From Candidatus Colimorpha enterica (GTDB taxonomy: Bacteria; Bacillota; Clostridia; Oscillospirales; CAG-272): a stretch of 5,933 nt of DNA. The stretch lies in assembly GCA_018065475.1 (NCBI GenBank), contig JAGHTD010000200.1:1-5933 (forward strand). The letters run 5' to 3'. Of this stretch, positions 5,852 to 5,933 are shown one piece after another. A program made the translations under genes and the position numbers. Each line of letters opens with the position of its first letter. The first letter of the stretch is position 1. The notes under the pieces were generated by a model, which made no database searches, had not been told where the DNA came from, and saw only the letters and a list, made by a program, of their open reading frames with translations.

Positions 5852-5884
5852 TATCGTTATAAATAGAATATAAAAGAAACGATA
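5852..5884. repeat. AT-rich inverted repeat
   Basis: TATCGTT (5852-5858) and AACGATA (5878-5884) are perfect 7-base inverted repeats around a 19-base AT-rich centre. It lies between two GC-rich hairpin blocks and may be the spacer or an end of a composite repeat. It has no T tract typical of a terminator. Confidence 0.4.
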
Positions 5885-5892
5885 AGGAATAG

Positions 5893-5933
5893 CCTCCCCT
5901 GTGCAAGGGGAGGGGGACCACGAAGTGGTGGAA
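5893..5933. repeat. Palindromic intergenic repeat, cut by the window edge
   Basis: Two adjacent hairpins are present: CCTCCCCT (5893-5900) pairs with AGGGGAGG (5906-5913), and ACCAC (5917-5921) pairs with GTGGT (5925-5929). A CTCCCC-stem hairpin followed by a second short hairpin and GGTGGA is a pattern I recognise from abundant REP/MITE-like intergenic repeats in gut Clostridia. The right end lies outside the window. Confidence 0.6.

Noticed and set aside
5599..5921. Two short overlapping minus-strand open frames in the right intergenic region
   Set aside because: They run through hairpin repeats and the operon promoter, have Arg/Ser/Pro-rich low-complexity products and no ribosome sites.
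5689..5933. CRISPR array or tRNA cluster suggested by the repeated hairpins
   Set aside because: The hairpins differ in sequence and spacing, there are no regular repeats with unique spacers, and no tRNA T-loop or anticodon arm was found.

Overview
The window looks like chromosomal DNA from a Gram-positive, Clostridia-type (Firmicutes) bacterium of moderately high G+C, plausibly a gut or similar anaerobe. This rests on strong purine-rich ribosome binding sites, near-consensus sigma-A promoters, a lipoprotein signal peptide, membrane-anchored exported proteins with Lys-rich cytoplasmic tails, an IS30-type insertion sequence end, and multi-hairpin intergenic repeats. The genus cannot be fixed from the sequence alone.

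Layout, left to right. Bases 1-120 are the last 39 codons of an IS30-family transposase (+), and the element's terminal repeat overlaps its stop codon. An intact AraC-family regulator follows on the minus strand (190-1017). A 186-base divergent intergenic region carries two sigma-A promoters back to back. The rightward one drives an 836-residue secreted lipoprotein of the heparinase II/III polysaccharide lyase superfamily (1204-3714). A perfect 14-bp hairpin with T tracts on both sides (about 3722-3765) separates it from a convergent two-gene operon on the minus strand. That operon (transcribed 5581 to 3767) encodes two related exported proteins, each with a signal peptide, a predicted beta-sandwich (LamG/concanavalin-like) ectodomain, a Thr/acidic spacer, and one C-terminal transmembrane helix ending in lysines. 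The right end (about 5689-5933) has no gene and consists of hairpin-rich intergenic repeat sequence.

How the parts may work together. The regulator, lyase and two surface beta-sandwich proteins look like a small carbohydrate-utilisation locus: a cupin-type AraC sensor, a membrane-tethered lyase, and two anchored proteins that may hold or bind the polymer. An 8-base motif, CCGAAAAT, occurs four times in the window and only in non-coding promoter or leader DNA. One copy abuts the lyase -35 box, two lie just upstream of the surface-protein operon -35 box, and one is in the regulator's leader. This suggests a common operator, perhaps for the AraC protein, although the link is inference. The polysaccharide substrate cannot be determined. 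No transporter, sulfatase or unsaturated-uronyl hydrolase is visible in the window.
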